From Sphingobium aromaticiconvertens (GTDB lineage Bacteria > Pseudomonadota > Alphaproteobacteria > Sphingomonadales > Sphingomonadaceae), in NCBI RefSeq assembly GCF_037154075.1, contig NZ_JBANRJ010000001.1, forward strand, positions 186,001 to 250,000: a DNA stretch of 64,000 bases, written 5' to 3'. Positions 25,588 through 34,083 of the stretch are shown piece after piece. Position 1 is the first letter of the stretch; every line of letters starts with the position of its first letter. Both the position numbers and the translations under genes were made by a program. The notes under the pieces were generated by a model that saw nothing but the letters and a program-made list of their open reading frames with translations, searched no databases and was not told the DNA's origin.

Positions 25588-27327
25588 TCAACGCGCCTTT
25601 ACGTAGCGTCCGGGCGCATCCTCGATCGCCTTCAATTTACCCTTTCCGGGCTGCCGCGCACGCGCGGCAGGGACGGCCTCAGGGGTCAGGTCGCTGATCC
25701 ATTGCACCCAGTCCGGCCACCAGCTTCCGCTGGTTTCTTTCGCATCCGCAACAAAATTCTCCAGCGAGTCCTTTGCCGCTTCGCAGGTCCAATATTGATA
25801 CTTCCCCGCCGCGGGCGGATTGACGACCCCCGCAATATGGCCCGACCCTGCCAGTACGAAGCGGACCGGACCGGACAGATGCTCGGTCAGTTTCCACACG
25901 CTTTCGAGCGGGGCGATATGATCTTCTTTCCCCGCCTGCACATAGCAGGGGGTCATGATCGTGGTCAGGTTGATCGGCGTCCCCGCAACGCTGATCGCGC
26001 CCGGCTGCACCAGCAGATTGTCGCGATACAGGCTGGTCAGATAATCCCTGTGCCAGCGCGCGGGCAGGTTGGTGGTGTCGCCATTCCAGTAGAGCAGGTC
26101 AAAAGGCGGATAGTCCTGACCCAACAGGTAATTATTGACCACATAGCTCCAGATAAGATCGCGCCCGCGCAGCAGGTTGAAGGTCGCCGCCATATAGCGC
26201 CCATCAAGGAAACCGCCCGAGGACAGTTGATCGACCAGCTTCATCTGTTCATCACCCACGAACAAAGTGAGGTCGCCGGCCATGCTGAAATCGACCTGGG
26301 CCGTGAAGAAGGTCGCGCTGGCCACCTTGTCCGCTTCCCCGCGCGCCGCAAGCAGGGCAAGGGTCGCGGCCAGCGTGGTCCCCGCGACGCAATAGCCGAT
26401 CGTGTGGACGCTGGGCACGTTCAACAGGTCGCGCACCGTGTCGATCGCGTCGATCTGCCCATCCTGAATATAATCGTCCCAGATCACGTCCTTCATCGAC
26501 GCGTCGGCCGATTTCCACGACACCATGAAGACGGTGATCCCCTGATCCACCGCCCATTTGACGAAGCTTTTTTCCGGCGACAGGTCGAGGATGTAGAAGC
26601 GGTTGATCCATGGCGGGAAGATGATCAGCGGCGTCTGCAGCACCTTGTCGGTGGTCGGCGTATATTGGATCAACTGATAGAGCGGCGTTTCCTTCACCAC
26701 CTTGCCCGGTGTCGAGGCGATGTTGCGCCCCAGTTCGAACGTGCTGCCATCAGTGTGGGTGAGCTGGCCCTTTTCCATGTCGGCCAACAGATGCTGAAGT
26801 CCCTTCACCAGATTCTCGCCGCCCGACTCCATCGTCTTTTGCCAGACGAGGGGATTGGTCAGCGGGAAGTTGCTGGGCGAAAGCGCGTCGATCATGCCGC
26901 TGGTGGCAAAGCGCAGGCTTGCCTTCTGCTTTGGGTCCACGCCATCGACGGCATCGGCCAGGCGGGTGAGATAGTCGGAGGTCAGCAGATAGCTTTGCCG
27001 GATGAGGTCGTAAAAAGGATGCGTGGTCCAGGCCGGATCGGCGAAACGCTTGTCGCGGCGCGCGGCCGGACTGTCGGCTGGCACGGGCAGCGGCTCTTCC
27101 CGCAGCAGGCCGCCTGCATCCAGGAAACGCTGCCACAGGGCCATGCCCTCCTCGGCAAAGCTGGTCTGGATCGACGCCACGACCTGCGGCTCGAATGGCA
27201 GCATCCGCCCCGTCGCGCCCGCCGCCTGCTCAAGCATCAGTTGCTGGGCGCGGCCAATCACGCTGGTCCATTGCTGCATCTGTTCCAGCGTGGGGAGAGC
27301 CGCTTCTGTCGTCGCCGAATCGCTCAT
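25588..27327 (-). CDS. phaC: Class I poly(R)-hydroxyalkanoic acid synthase
   Basis: 579 residues from ATG at 27327 (GAGGA eight bases upstream; ATG at 27333 also possible). The N-terminal domain (about 60-160) carries the PhaC_N pattern DPAWTTHPFYDLIRQSYLL. The catalytic core has the lipase-like box GYCVAGT (nucleophile Cys), Asp in DYPPFDLLYWNGDTTNL and His in GSGHIAGVVNPP. It polymerises hydroxyacyl-CoA into granule polymer. A phasin gene follows; phaA/phaB are not in the window. It is divergent from the aminotransferase gene with 141 bases between. Confidence 0.95.
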   Translation of the reverse strand: MSDSATTEAALPTLEQMQQWTSVIGRAQQLMLEQAAGATGRMLPFEPQVVASIQTSFAEEGMALWQRFLDAGGLLREEPLPVPADSPAARRDKRFADPAWTTHPFYDLIRQSYLLTSDYLTRLADAVDGVDPKQKASLRFATSGMIDALSPSNFPLTNPLVWQKTMESGGENLVKGLQHLLADMEKGQLTHTDGSTFELGRNIASTPGKVVKETPLYQLIQYTPTTDKVLQTPLIIFPPWINRFYILDLSPEKSFVKWAVDQGITVFMVSWKSADASMKDVIWDDYIQDGQIDAIDTVRDLLNVPSVHTIGYCVAGTTLAATLALLAARGEADKVASATFFTAQVDFSMAGDLTLFVGDEQMKLVDQLSSGGFLDGRYMAATFNLLRGRDLIWSYVVNNYLLGQDYPPFDLLYWNGDTTNLPARWHRDYLTSLYRDNLLVQPGAISVAGTPINLTTIMTPCYVQAGKEDHIAPLESVWKLTEHLSGPVRFVLAGSGHIAGVVNPPAAGKYQYWTCEAAKDSLENFVADAKETSGSWWPDWVQWISDLTPEAVPAARARQPGKGKLKAIEDAPGRYVKAR

Positions 27328-27468
27328 CGCCATCTTCCTCTCCCTGGCCCTCTCCGGGCCACTGCTTTCGCTGGCGCGCCCCCGCCAACCGCGATATAGC
27401 GACAGCGCGTCGCCCGAACAGGCTGCGCCCACTATCCTCCACGGAGACCTTTCAGGAAAGCCCCTATA

Positions 27469-28677
27469 ATGTCCGAAGAATTTTACCGCATGAAACGCCT
27501 GCCGCCTTATGTCATTGCCGAAGTCAACGGCATGCGGGCCGCCGCGCGGGCCGCGGGTGAGGACATTATCGACCTTGGCATGGGCAATCCCGACCTGCCG
27601 CCGCCGCCGCACGTCATCGAAAAGCTGATCGAGGTGGCGTCCAAGCCCGACGCCCACGGCTATTCCCAATCAAAGGGGATTCCGGGGCTGCGCAAGGCGC
27701 AGGCCAACTATTATGCGCGCCGTTTCGGCGTCGATCTGGACCCGGAAAATGAAGTCGTCGTGACCATGGGGTCGAAGGAAGGCCTCGCCAGCCTCGCCAC
27801 CGCGATCACCGCGCCGGGCGACGTCGTGCTGGCGCCCAACCCCAGCTATCCGATCCATATGTTCGGTTTCATCATCGCGGGCGCAACCATCCGGTCGGTG
27901 CCGACAACCCCGGACGAGCATTATTTCACGGCGCTGGACCGGGCGATGGCCTTTACCGTGCCGCGCCCGTCGATTCTGGTGGTCAACTATCCGTCCAATC
28001 CGACTGCGGAGACGGTCGATCTCGCTTTCTACGAGCGGCTGGTGGCCTGGGCGAAGGAGAACAAGGTCTGGGTGCTATCCGACCTTGCCTATTCCGAACT
28101 CTATTATGACGGCAATCCAACGCCCTCGATCCTGCAGGTGCCGGGCGCGAAAGACATTGCGATCGAGTTCACCTCGCTGTCCAAAACCTATTCGATGGCC
28201 GGCTGGCGCATCGGCTTCGCGGTCGGCAACCGCCAGTTGATCGCGGCCATGACGCGGGTGAAAAGCTATCTCGATTATGGTGCGTTCACGCCGATCCAGG
28301 CAGCCGCCTGCGCGGCGCTCAACGGACCGCAGGACATCGTCGCCAAGAACCGCGAACTCTACCACAAGCGCCGCGACGTTCTGGTCGAGAGTTTCGCGCG
28401 GGCAGGCTGGGACATTCCCGCGCCCCGCGCCTCTATGTTCGCCTGGGCACCCTTGCCCCCTGCGCTCAAGGATATGGGCAGCCTGGAATTTTCCAAGCAG
28501 TTGCTGACCCATGCCAAGGTCGCGGTCGCGCCGGGCGTGGGCTATGGCGAGGATGGCGAGGGCTATGTCCGCATCGCCATGGTCGAGAATGAGCAGCGGC
28601 TGCGACAGGCCGCGCGCAACGTGAAGAAATATCTTCAGTCCATGGGGGTCAACACACCCGCCAAGGGTGCGGCCTGA
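27469..28677 (+). CDS. alaC: Class I aminotransferase, AlaC-like (often labelled LL-diaminopimelate aminotransferase)
   Basis: 402 residues of a fold-type I PLP enzyme. Motifs: IDLGMGNPDLPPP, HGYSQSKGIPGLRKA, NPSYPIHMFGF, VVNYPSNPTAE, SDLAYSELYYDG and the PLP lysine in SLSKTYSMAGWRIGF. The sequence resembles E. coli AlaC (glutamate-pyruvate transaminase) more than plant-type DapL. It likely makes alanine from pyruvate and glutamate, but substrate range cannot be read from sequence. Confidence 0.8.
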   Translation: MSEEFYRMKRLPPYVIAEVNGMRAAARAAGEDIIDLGMGNPDLPPPPHVIEKLIEVASKPDAHGYSQSKGIPGLRKAQANYYARRFGVDLDPENEVVVTMGSKEGLASLATAITAPGDVVLAPNPSYPIHMFGFIIAGATIRSVPTTPDEHYFTALDRAMAFTVPRPSILVVNYPSNPTAETVDLAFYERLVAWAKENKVWVLSDLAYSELYYDGNPTPSILQVPGAKDIAIEFTSLSKTYSMAGWRIGFAVGNRQLIAAMTRVKSYLDYGAFTPIQAAACAALNGPQDIVAKNRELYHKRRDVLVESFARAGWDIPAPRASMFAWAPLPPALKDMGSLEFSKQLLTHAKVAVAPGVGYGEDGEGYVRIAMVENEQRLRQAARNVKKYLQSMGVNTPAKGAA

Positions 28678-28705
28678 TTCCCGGCGACAAGGCAGGGCGC
28701 AACCT

Positions 28706-29200
28706 GTGAGCGGGATCGCCGGCATCCTGCCGTTGCCGCAGGTCACGCATATTGCACAGACCATCCAGTTGACGGTCGCCCCAGTCTTCATGCTGGCCGG
28801 GATCGGTGCCTTTCTCAACCTGTGCGCCGGTCGGCTGGCGCGCGTGATCGACCGCGCCCGCCTTGTCGAGAAGGGCGTGCTGGAATCGCGCGGCAAGGAG
28901 CATGACCGGCTGGTCGCCGAGATCCGGACGCTCGACCGCCGGATGAGCGTCGTCAACAGCGCCATCTTCCTGTCGGTGGCGTCGGGTTGCGCCATCTGCC
29001 TGGTCGTCATCCTGTTGTTCGCGGCAGAACTGTTCCAGGGCCATCTGGGCAACACCATCGCGGTGCTGTTCATTGTCAGCATGGTGTTGCAGGCCGCGGC
29101 CTTTGCCACCTTCATTCAGGAAATCCGGCTGGCGTCGCGCACCATCCATATCCGCAACGAAGTCCTCTATCATCAGGCCGAAGAAGAGGCGGATGCGTGA
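28706..29200 (+). CDS. DUF2721 family membrane protein
   Basis: 164 residues from GTG at 28706 (weak ribosome site; the frame opens at 28667). Three hydrophobic segments (about 18-38, 82-104, 110-130) with the family features APVFMLAGIGAFLNLCAGRL, ARVIDRAR and EIRTLDRRMSVVNSAIFLS. The C-terminus is a charged helix. Function unknown. It overlaps the next gene by eight bases. Confidence 0.82.
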   Translation: MSGIAGILPLPQVTHIAQTIQLTVAPVFMLAGIGAFLNLCAGRLARVIDRARLVEKGVLESRGKEHDRLVAEIRTLDRRMSVVNSAIFLSVASGCAICLVVILLFAAELFQGHLGNTIAVLFIVSMVLQAAAFATFIQEIRLASRTIHIRNEVLYHQAEEEADA

Positions 29201-29594
29201 AATGCGCGCCTTGCAGGGGGTGGTCGCCATCGCCTGCCTGGTGCCGCTGATCGCCGGAAGCCGTGGCGCGTTGCTGGGACCAGAATGGATTCGGGGTGTC
29301 AGCGACGTATCCGCCGATCTCGACAGCCATTTTCGCTATATGAGCGGTATATTCCTGGGAGTGGGCGTGGCCTTCGTCACCTGCATCCCCGGCATAGCCG
29401 CAAAGGGGCCACGCTTTCGTCTGCTGGGTGCGCTGGTGGTTGCGGGCGGATGCGCCCGGCTGATTTCGTTGGCGGCGGTTGGCCCGCCCTCACGCGGACA
29501 TATCTTTGGCCTCTTCATGGAGCTGGGCGTGGTGCCGCTGCTGATACTCTGGCAGGCGCGGGTCGCCCGACGAGCGGGTCAAGAGCGCGCCTGA
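29193..29594 (+). CDS. DUF4345 family membrane protein
   Basis: 133 residues from ATG at 29193 (AAGAGG upstream; ATG at 29202 also possible). Four hydrophobic segments. Pattern: LDSHFRYMSGIFLGVGVAF, RFRLLGALVVAGGCARLISL and HIFGLFMELGVVPLLILWQ, typical of DUF4345. Function unknown. It is translationally coupled to the DUF2721 gene before it. Confidence 0.82.
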   Translation: MREMRALQGVVAIACLVPLIAGSRGALLGPEWIRGVSDVSADLDSHFRYMSGIFLGVGVAFVTCIPGIAAKGPRFRLLGALVVAGGCARLISLAAVGPPSRGHIFGLFMELGVVPLLILWQARVARRAGQERA

Positions 29595-29629
29595 CGCTTG
29601 CCTTCCTTTCGCAGCTCGCCTACAGGCTG

Positions 29630-29760
29630 GCGCGTCATCTGGGGAGTAGCCAGCCGTTCGCACAATCGAACGGGCCATATGTCAACATATTTGGCCGAGA
29701 GGTCATGGCATATGGGACGCGAACGCAGCTTCGTGTCGGGCGAGACCAATGGCATCGGCT
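29630..29760 (+). ncRNA. yybP-ykoY family manganese riboswitch
   Basis: The two conserved Mn2+-binding segments are present: GGGGAGTAGCC (29641-29651) and CGAGACC (29741-29747). They are closed by a short P1 helix GTCAT (29634-29638) with ATGGC (29749-29753, one G-U pair). Between them is a hairpin (CCGTTCG/CGAACGG, 29653-29659 with 29667-29673) and then GGCCATATGTCAACATATTTGG, typical of alphaproteobacterial members. It lies 79 bases before the start of a TMEM165/GDT1 gene, the classic partner. Downstream, alternative stems CCGGCC/GGCCGG (29769-29774 with 29785-29790) and GGCCGGGC/GCCCGGCC (29771-29778 with 29812-29819) could form the expression switch. Confidence 0.82.
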
Positions 29761-29838
29761 TTTTCGTCCCGGCCGGGCGGAGAAGGCCGGTGGCATTGCG
29801 TTCTCTTTTCTGCCCGGCCCCGGAAAGACAGCCTGTCC

Positions 29839-30414
29839 ATGGAAGCCCTCTACACCTCCACCGCGCTGGTCGCCCTTGCCGAAATGGGCGACAAGACACA
29901 GTTGCTGGCGATGCTGCTCGCCACCCGTTTCCGCAAGCCTCTGCCGATCATCTTCGGCATCCTGTTTGCGACGCTGGCCAATCATTTTCTTGCCGCGCTG
30001 GTCGGCCATTCGATCGCGGGTGTGCTGACGCAGGACTGGTTCCGCTATGCCGTGGCATTGAGCTTCATCGCCATGGCCGCCTGGACATTGGTGCCCGATA
30101 CGATCGACGAGGATGCCCCGTTGAAGGCACCATCGAAGGCGGGCGTGTTCGTAACAACGCTGGTCGCCTTCTTCCTGGTCGAGATGGGAGACAAGACACA
30201 GGTCGCGACGGTGGCACTGGGCGCGCAGTTCGACAATCTCTTCGCGGTAACGGCGGGCACGACCTTGGGCATGATGATCGCCAATGTGCCTGCCGTGCTG
30301 TTCGGCGAGGCGCTGGCGAAGCGGGTGCCGATGCGCGCGTTGCAGGTTGGCGCGGCGTTGTTGTTTCTGGCGCTGGGCCTGTGGATGCTGGCGAGCCTTC
30401 AGGGATGGGTGTAG
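29839..30414 (+). CDS. TMEM165/GDT1 family (UPF0016) manganese exporter
   Basis: 191 residues from ATG at 29839. Two inverted halves each carry the family motif E-x-G-D-K-T: AEMGDKTQLLAML (residues 14-26) and VEMGDKTQVATVAL (about 115-128). Six membrane helices are predicted. Members export Mn2+ (and in eukaryotes Ca2+/Mn2+). A yybP-ykoY riboswitch precedes it, so high Mn2+ should switch it on. Confidence 0.93.
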   Translation: MEALYTSTALVALAEMGDKTQLLAMLLATRFRKPLPIIFGILFATLANHFLAALVGHSIAGVLTQDWFRYAVALSFIAMAAWTLVPDTIDEDAPLKAPSKAGVFVTTLVAFFLVEMGDKTQVATVALGAQFDNLFAVTAGTTLGMMIANVPAVLFGEALAKRVPMRALQVGAALLFLALGLWMLASLQGWV

Positions 30415-30577
30415 GGATAGTTGTAGGGTTCGGAGGCCTGATCGCCCGCGGGCTTCTTCGCCGCGCGATGACGATGCTGCGGTGCGACGAAATGTCGCGC
30501 AGGCGGTTGTCAGCGGGCGGCGGCTGTTGCAAGGGAGGCGGGACTATTTTTCCCCCGAACAGGATGTGGGACGCGCG

Positions 30578-31513
30578 ATGAAGGATTGTCTGGTTACAGT
30601 GTTCGGCGGCGGCGGTTTCCTTGGCCGTCAGGTCGTGCAGGAACTGCTGGCGCGCGGGGCGCGGGTACGCGTGGCGCAGCGCAACATCGGTGACGCGTTC
30701 CGGGTGAAGCCTTTGGGCGGCCTGGGTCAGACCCAGTTCGTCGCGGCCGACATCACCAAGCCCAACAGCGTCGCGCGCGCAATCACGGACAGCGATGTTG
30801 TGATCAATCTGGTCGGCATCCTGTCGGGCGACTTCGAGGCTGTCCAGCATCTGGGCGCAGCCAATGTGGCCAAGGCTGCGGCTGAGGCGGGCGCCAAGGT
30901 GCTGATCCATGTGTCGGCGATCGGCGCGGACGCGGAAAGCCCGGCGGGCTATGCGCGCTCCAAGGCCGCTGGCGAGGTGGCGGTCAAGGCCGCCTTTCCC
31001 ACCGCGACCATCCTGCGTCCCTCGATCATCTTTGGCCGCGAGGATCAGTTCATCAACCGCTTCGCCAACCTGATCAGCATAGCCCCGGTCGTGCCGGTGA
31101 TGGCGCCGGACACGAAGTTCCAGCCTGTCTATGTCGCCGACGTGGCCCGCGCGATCGCTAATGCAGCGGGCGATCCGAAAGCGCATGGGGGCAAGACCTA
31201 TGAACTGGGCGGACCGCAGATACTGTCCATGATGGAATTGAACGCCTGGATCGGCAAGAGCATCGGCCGCGACAAGCCGCTGGTCGCCGTCCCCGCGCCG
31301 ATCGCCGGCCTGATCGCGACCTTCGGCTTCCTGCCGGGCGCGCCAATCACCAAGGACCAGTGGGCGCTGCTGCAAAAGGACAATATCGTAGCGCCGGGCG
31401 TCGCAGACCTGGCCGCGCTGGGCGTTACGCCCACGCCGATGGCATCAGTGGCCGAAAGCTGGTTGGTGCGCTTCCGCCGCCACGGACGCTTTGCCGGGCG
31501 CGCCAAGGCCTGA
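30578..31513 (+). CDS. NDUFA9-like NAD(P)H-binding protein (atypical SDR)
   Basis: 311 residues from ATG at 30578. The nucleotide-binding loop is VFGGGGFLGRQVVQELLARG (residues 8-27), followed by FVAADITKPNSVARAI, VINLVGIL and the YARSK pair (Tyr-x-x-x-Lys). The C-terminal part has FQPVYVADVARAI and YELGGPQILSMMEL. This is the complex I NDUFA9-type family, widespread in alphaproteobacteria, often associated with complex I or quinone biology. It stands alone here. Confidence 0.88.
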   Translation: MKDCLVTVFGGGGFLGRQVVQELLARGARVRVAQRNIGDAFRVKPLGGLGQTQFVAADITKPNSVARAITDSDVVINLVGILSGDFEAVQHLGAANVAKAAAEAGAKVLIHVSAIGADAESPAGYARSKAAGEVAVKAAFPTATILRPSIIFGREDQFINRFANLISIAPVVPVMAPDTKFQPVYVADVARAIANAAGDPKAHGGKTYELGGPQILSMMELNAWIGKSIGRDKPLVAVPAPIAGLIATFGFLPGAPITKDQWALLQKDNIVAPGVADLAALGVTPTPMASVAESWLVRFRRHGRFAGRAKA

Positions 31514-31664
31514 TTTTCAGCATATATTTTTCAGGAGAGGGTAGTAACCCCTTCTTCCAGGAGAGGTGAACGGTCCTGCGGGACTGACCAAGGATGCCGC
31601 TTGAGAGGGCGCGCATCCTCCTGTCCCGCCGGGGCGGATCTTTAGCGAGGGATAGAACGCACCG

Positions 31665-32474
31665 ATGGACATGCATTATCTGACCGTCATCCTGCTGGGC
31701 ATTGTCGAGGGGCTGACCGAATTCCTGCCGGTATCCTCGACCGGGCACCTCATCCTCGCCAGCGAACTTCTGGGCTATGACGCATCGGTCTGGGCGATGT
31801 TCAACGTCATCATCCAGTTGGGCGCGATCCTGGCGGTAGTCGTCCTCTACTGGCGGACCTTCTGGGCCGTGGGCATGGGCCTGCTGAAGCGGGAGCCGCA
31901 TAGTTGGCGCTTCCTGCGGAACCTCATCATCGCCTTCATTCCCGCTGCAGTCGTCGGCCTGGCAGTCCATGACTATATCGAAATCCTGCTGGGATCGCCC
32001 AAAGTGGTCGCGTGGGCGCTGATCGTCGGCGGCATCGCCATCCTGGCGATCGAGCGCGTGATCAAGGAACAGCGCTTCGTCGGCATCGCCGACATTCCGG
32101 TCGTCCGGGTCATTGGTATCGGACTGATCCAGTGCATCTCCATGATCCCAGGCGTCAGCCGCTCGGGCGCAACGATCATGGGCGCGCTGACGCTAGGCGT
32201 GGAACGGCGGACAGCGGCAGAGTTCAGCTTCTTCCTCGCCATCCCGACCATGCTGGGCGCAACTGCCCTGGAACTGTTGAAGAAGGGCGACCAGATCACA
32301 TCGGGCGCGGTTGGCTGGGACAGCATCGCGCTCGGCTTTATTGTCTCATTCATCGTTGCCCTTCTGGTGATCCGCTGGTTCGTGGGGCTGGTGTCCAAAC
32401 ATGGATTCGGCCCTTTTGCCTGGTATCGAATCATCGCCGGAATCGGCGCGCTAGTGTGGCTCAGCGTTAGATAG
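31665..32474 (+). CDS. uppP: Undecaprenyl-diphosphatase UppP
   Basis: 269 residues, about eight membrane helices. Catalytic motifs: GIVEGLTEFLPVSSTGHLIL (residues about 9-28) and IPGVSRSGATIMGAL (about 160-174). It recycles undecaprenyl pyrophosphate to the monophosphate carrier for peptidoglycan and other polymers. The 151-base leader contains AGGATGC/GCATCCT (31591-31597 with 31613-31619) and a doubled CAGGAGAGG (31532, 31558), but no known RNA motif was recognised. Confidence 0.96.
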   Translation: MDMHYLTVILLGIVEGLTEFLPVSSTGHLILASELLGYDASVWAMFNVIIQLGAILAVVVLYWRTFWAVGMGLLKREPHSWRFLRNLIIAFIPAAVVGLAVHDYIEILLGSPKVVAWALIVGGIAILAIERVIKEQRFVGIADIPVVRVIGIGLIQCISMIPGVSRSGATIMGALTLGVERRTAAEFSFFLAIPTMLGATALELLKKGDQITSGAVGWDSIALGFIVSFIVALLVIRWFVGLVSKHGFGPFAWYRIIAGIGALVWLSVR

Positions 32475-32487
32475 TCCCGATATGGCC

Positions 32488-32565
32488 ATATTATTTGAAA
32501 TAATATTGCAGCGCGGCCACAAAATCGTTCAGGCGGCCTGAAATATAGGACAGAAATACTGTCCA
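32488..32565. promoter_or_regulatory. Two AT-rich palindromes upstream of the glutamate synthase operon
   Basis: ATATTATTT-G-AAATAATAT (32488-32506) is a perfect 9-bp inverted repeat around one base. GGACAG-AAATA-CTGTCC (32548-32564), with flanking AATAT/ATATT one bulge away, is a second. Both lie between uppP and gltD, 74-150 bases before the gltD ATG, where an operator would be expected. The first also lies 14 bases past the uppP stop and could fold in that transcript; it has no T-run. Confidence 0.45.
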
Positions 32566-32637
32566 TATTGTCGGAATCCACGTGACTGCGCGGGTTTTTC
32601 TGTTAAAGACGCCCCGTATCCAACCAAGGGGCGCATA

Positions 32638-34083
32638 ATGGCCGACAATCCGATGCTGAAATTCGTAGGAACCGGACAGGCTTACCCCGAGAAACGCGCC
32701 GCGAACGAGCGCGCCGAGGATTTTGCCGAGATCAGCCGCAGCTTCCTGGTCGAAAAGGCCGAAGAGCAGGCGTCGCGCTGTTCGCAATGCGGCGTGCCCT
32801 ATTGCGCGACCCATTGCCCGCTGCACAACCACATCCCCGACTGGCTGCGCCTGACCGCCGAGGGGCGCGTCCGCGAAGCCTATGAATTGTCGAACCAGAC
32901 CAGCACCATGCCGGAAATCTGCGGTCGCATTTGCCCGCAGGACCGCCTGTGCGAAGGCAATTGCGTCATCGAATTTTCCGGCCACGGCGCCGTCACCATC
33001 GGCAGCGTGGAAAAGTTCATCACCGACACAGCCTGGAAGGAAGGCTGGGTCGAGCCGGTCGTGCCCGGCGCGGCCACCGGCATGTCCGTGGCCATCATCG
33101 GCGCCGGGCCTGCTGGCCTGACGACAGCGGAATATCTGCGCGTGGCGGGGCATGAAGTGCATGTCTATGACCGGCATGACCGCGCGGGCGGGCTGCTGAC
33201 CTATGGCATTCCCGGCTTCAAGCTGGAGAAGGACATCGTCATGCGCCGCGTCCAGCGATTGAAGGACGGCGGCATCGTCTTCCACGAAAATTTCGAGGTC
33301 GGTCGCGACGCGAGCATGGAAGAATTGCGCGCAAAGCATGACGCAATCCTTATCGCCACCGGCGTTTACAAATCGCGCGACATCCGCGCGCCGGGCGTGG
33401 GCGCGCCCGGCGTGGTCAAGGCGCTGGATTTCCTCACCGCCTCCAACAAGGCCGGCTTTGGCGATGATGTACCCAGCCACACCGACGGTTCGCTGCTGGC
33501 GACGGGCAAGAATGTCGTCGTCATCGGCGGCGGCGACACCGCGATGGATTGCGTTCGCACCGCCATCCGTCAGGGCGCCAGGTCCGTGAAGTGTCTCTAT
33601 CGCCGCGACCGCGAAAATATGCCCGGATCGCAGCGCGAGGTCGCCAATGCGGAAGAGGAAGGCGTCGAGTTCGTCTGGCTTTCCGCCCCCATCGCCTTTG
33701 AAGGCACCGAACATGTGTCTGGCGTCAAGGTCACGAAGATGCGCCTTGGCGCACCCGACGCGTCAGGCCGCCGTGCGCCAGAGCCGGACCCCGGCAGCGA
33801 GTTCACGCTGGAGGCCGACATGGTCATCAAGGCGCTGGGCTATGATCCAGAAGAACTGCCCAAGCTGTTCGGCGCGGAGGATCTGTCCGTCACCCGCTGG
33901 GGCACGCTGCGCGTCGATCACAAGACGATGATGACCAGCATGGATGGCGTCTTTGCGGCGGGCGACATCGTGCGCGGCGCATCGCTGGTCGTCTGGGCGA
34001 TCCGCGACGGTCGCGACGTGACCGAACATATGCACCGCTACCTGACCGTGAAGGCGAAGGCAGGCGAAAGGGTCGCGGCGTGA
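32638..34083 (+). CDS. gltD: Glutamate synthase (NADPH) small subunit
   Basis: 481 residues. N-terminal cysteine clusters for the iron-sulfur centres: CSQCGVPYCATHCPLHNHIP and CGRICPQDRLCEGNC. FAD site IIGAGPAGLTTAEYLR (about 145), NADPH site VVIGGGDTAMDCVRTA (about 300), and a second flavin segment MDGVFAAGDIVRGASLVVWA near the end. It feeds electrons from NADPH to GltB. AAGGGGCGCAT precedes the ATG. The operon continues with a DUF2059 gene and gltB. Confidence 0.97.
   Translation: MADNPMLKFVGTGQAYPEKRAANERAEDFAEISRSFLVEKAEEQASRCSQCGVPYCATHCPLHNHIPDWLRLTAEGRVREAYELSNQTSTMPEICGRICPQDRLCEGNCVIEFSGHGAVTIGSVEKFITDTAWKEGWVEPVVPGAATGMSVAIIGAGPAGLTTAEYLRVAGHEVHVYDRHDRAGGLLTYGIPGFKLEKDIVMRRVQRLKDGGIVFHENFEVGRDASMEELRAKHDAILIATGVYKSRDIRAPGVGAPGVVKALDFLTASNKAGFGDDVPSHTDGSLLATGKNVVVIGGGDTAMDCVRTAIRQGARSVKCLYRRDRENMPGSQREVANAEEEGVEFVWLSAPIAFEGTEHVSGVKVTKMRLGAPDASGRRAPEPDPGSEFTLEADMVIKALGYDPEELPKLFGAEDLSVTRWGTLRVDHKTMMTSMDGVFAAGDIVRGASLVVWAIRDGRDVTEHMHRYLTVKAKAGERVAA

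Noticed and set aside
29598..30581. Long plus-strand frame across the riboswitch and the exporter gene
   Set aside because: It runs through the conserved RNA and out of frame with the clear TMEM165 protein; no family features.
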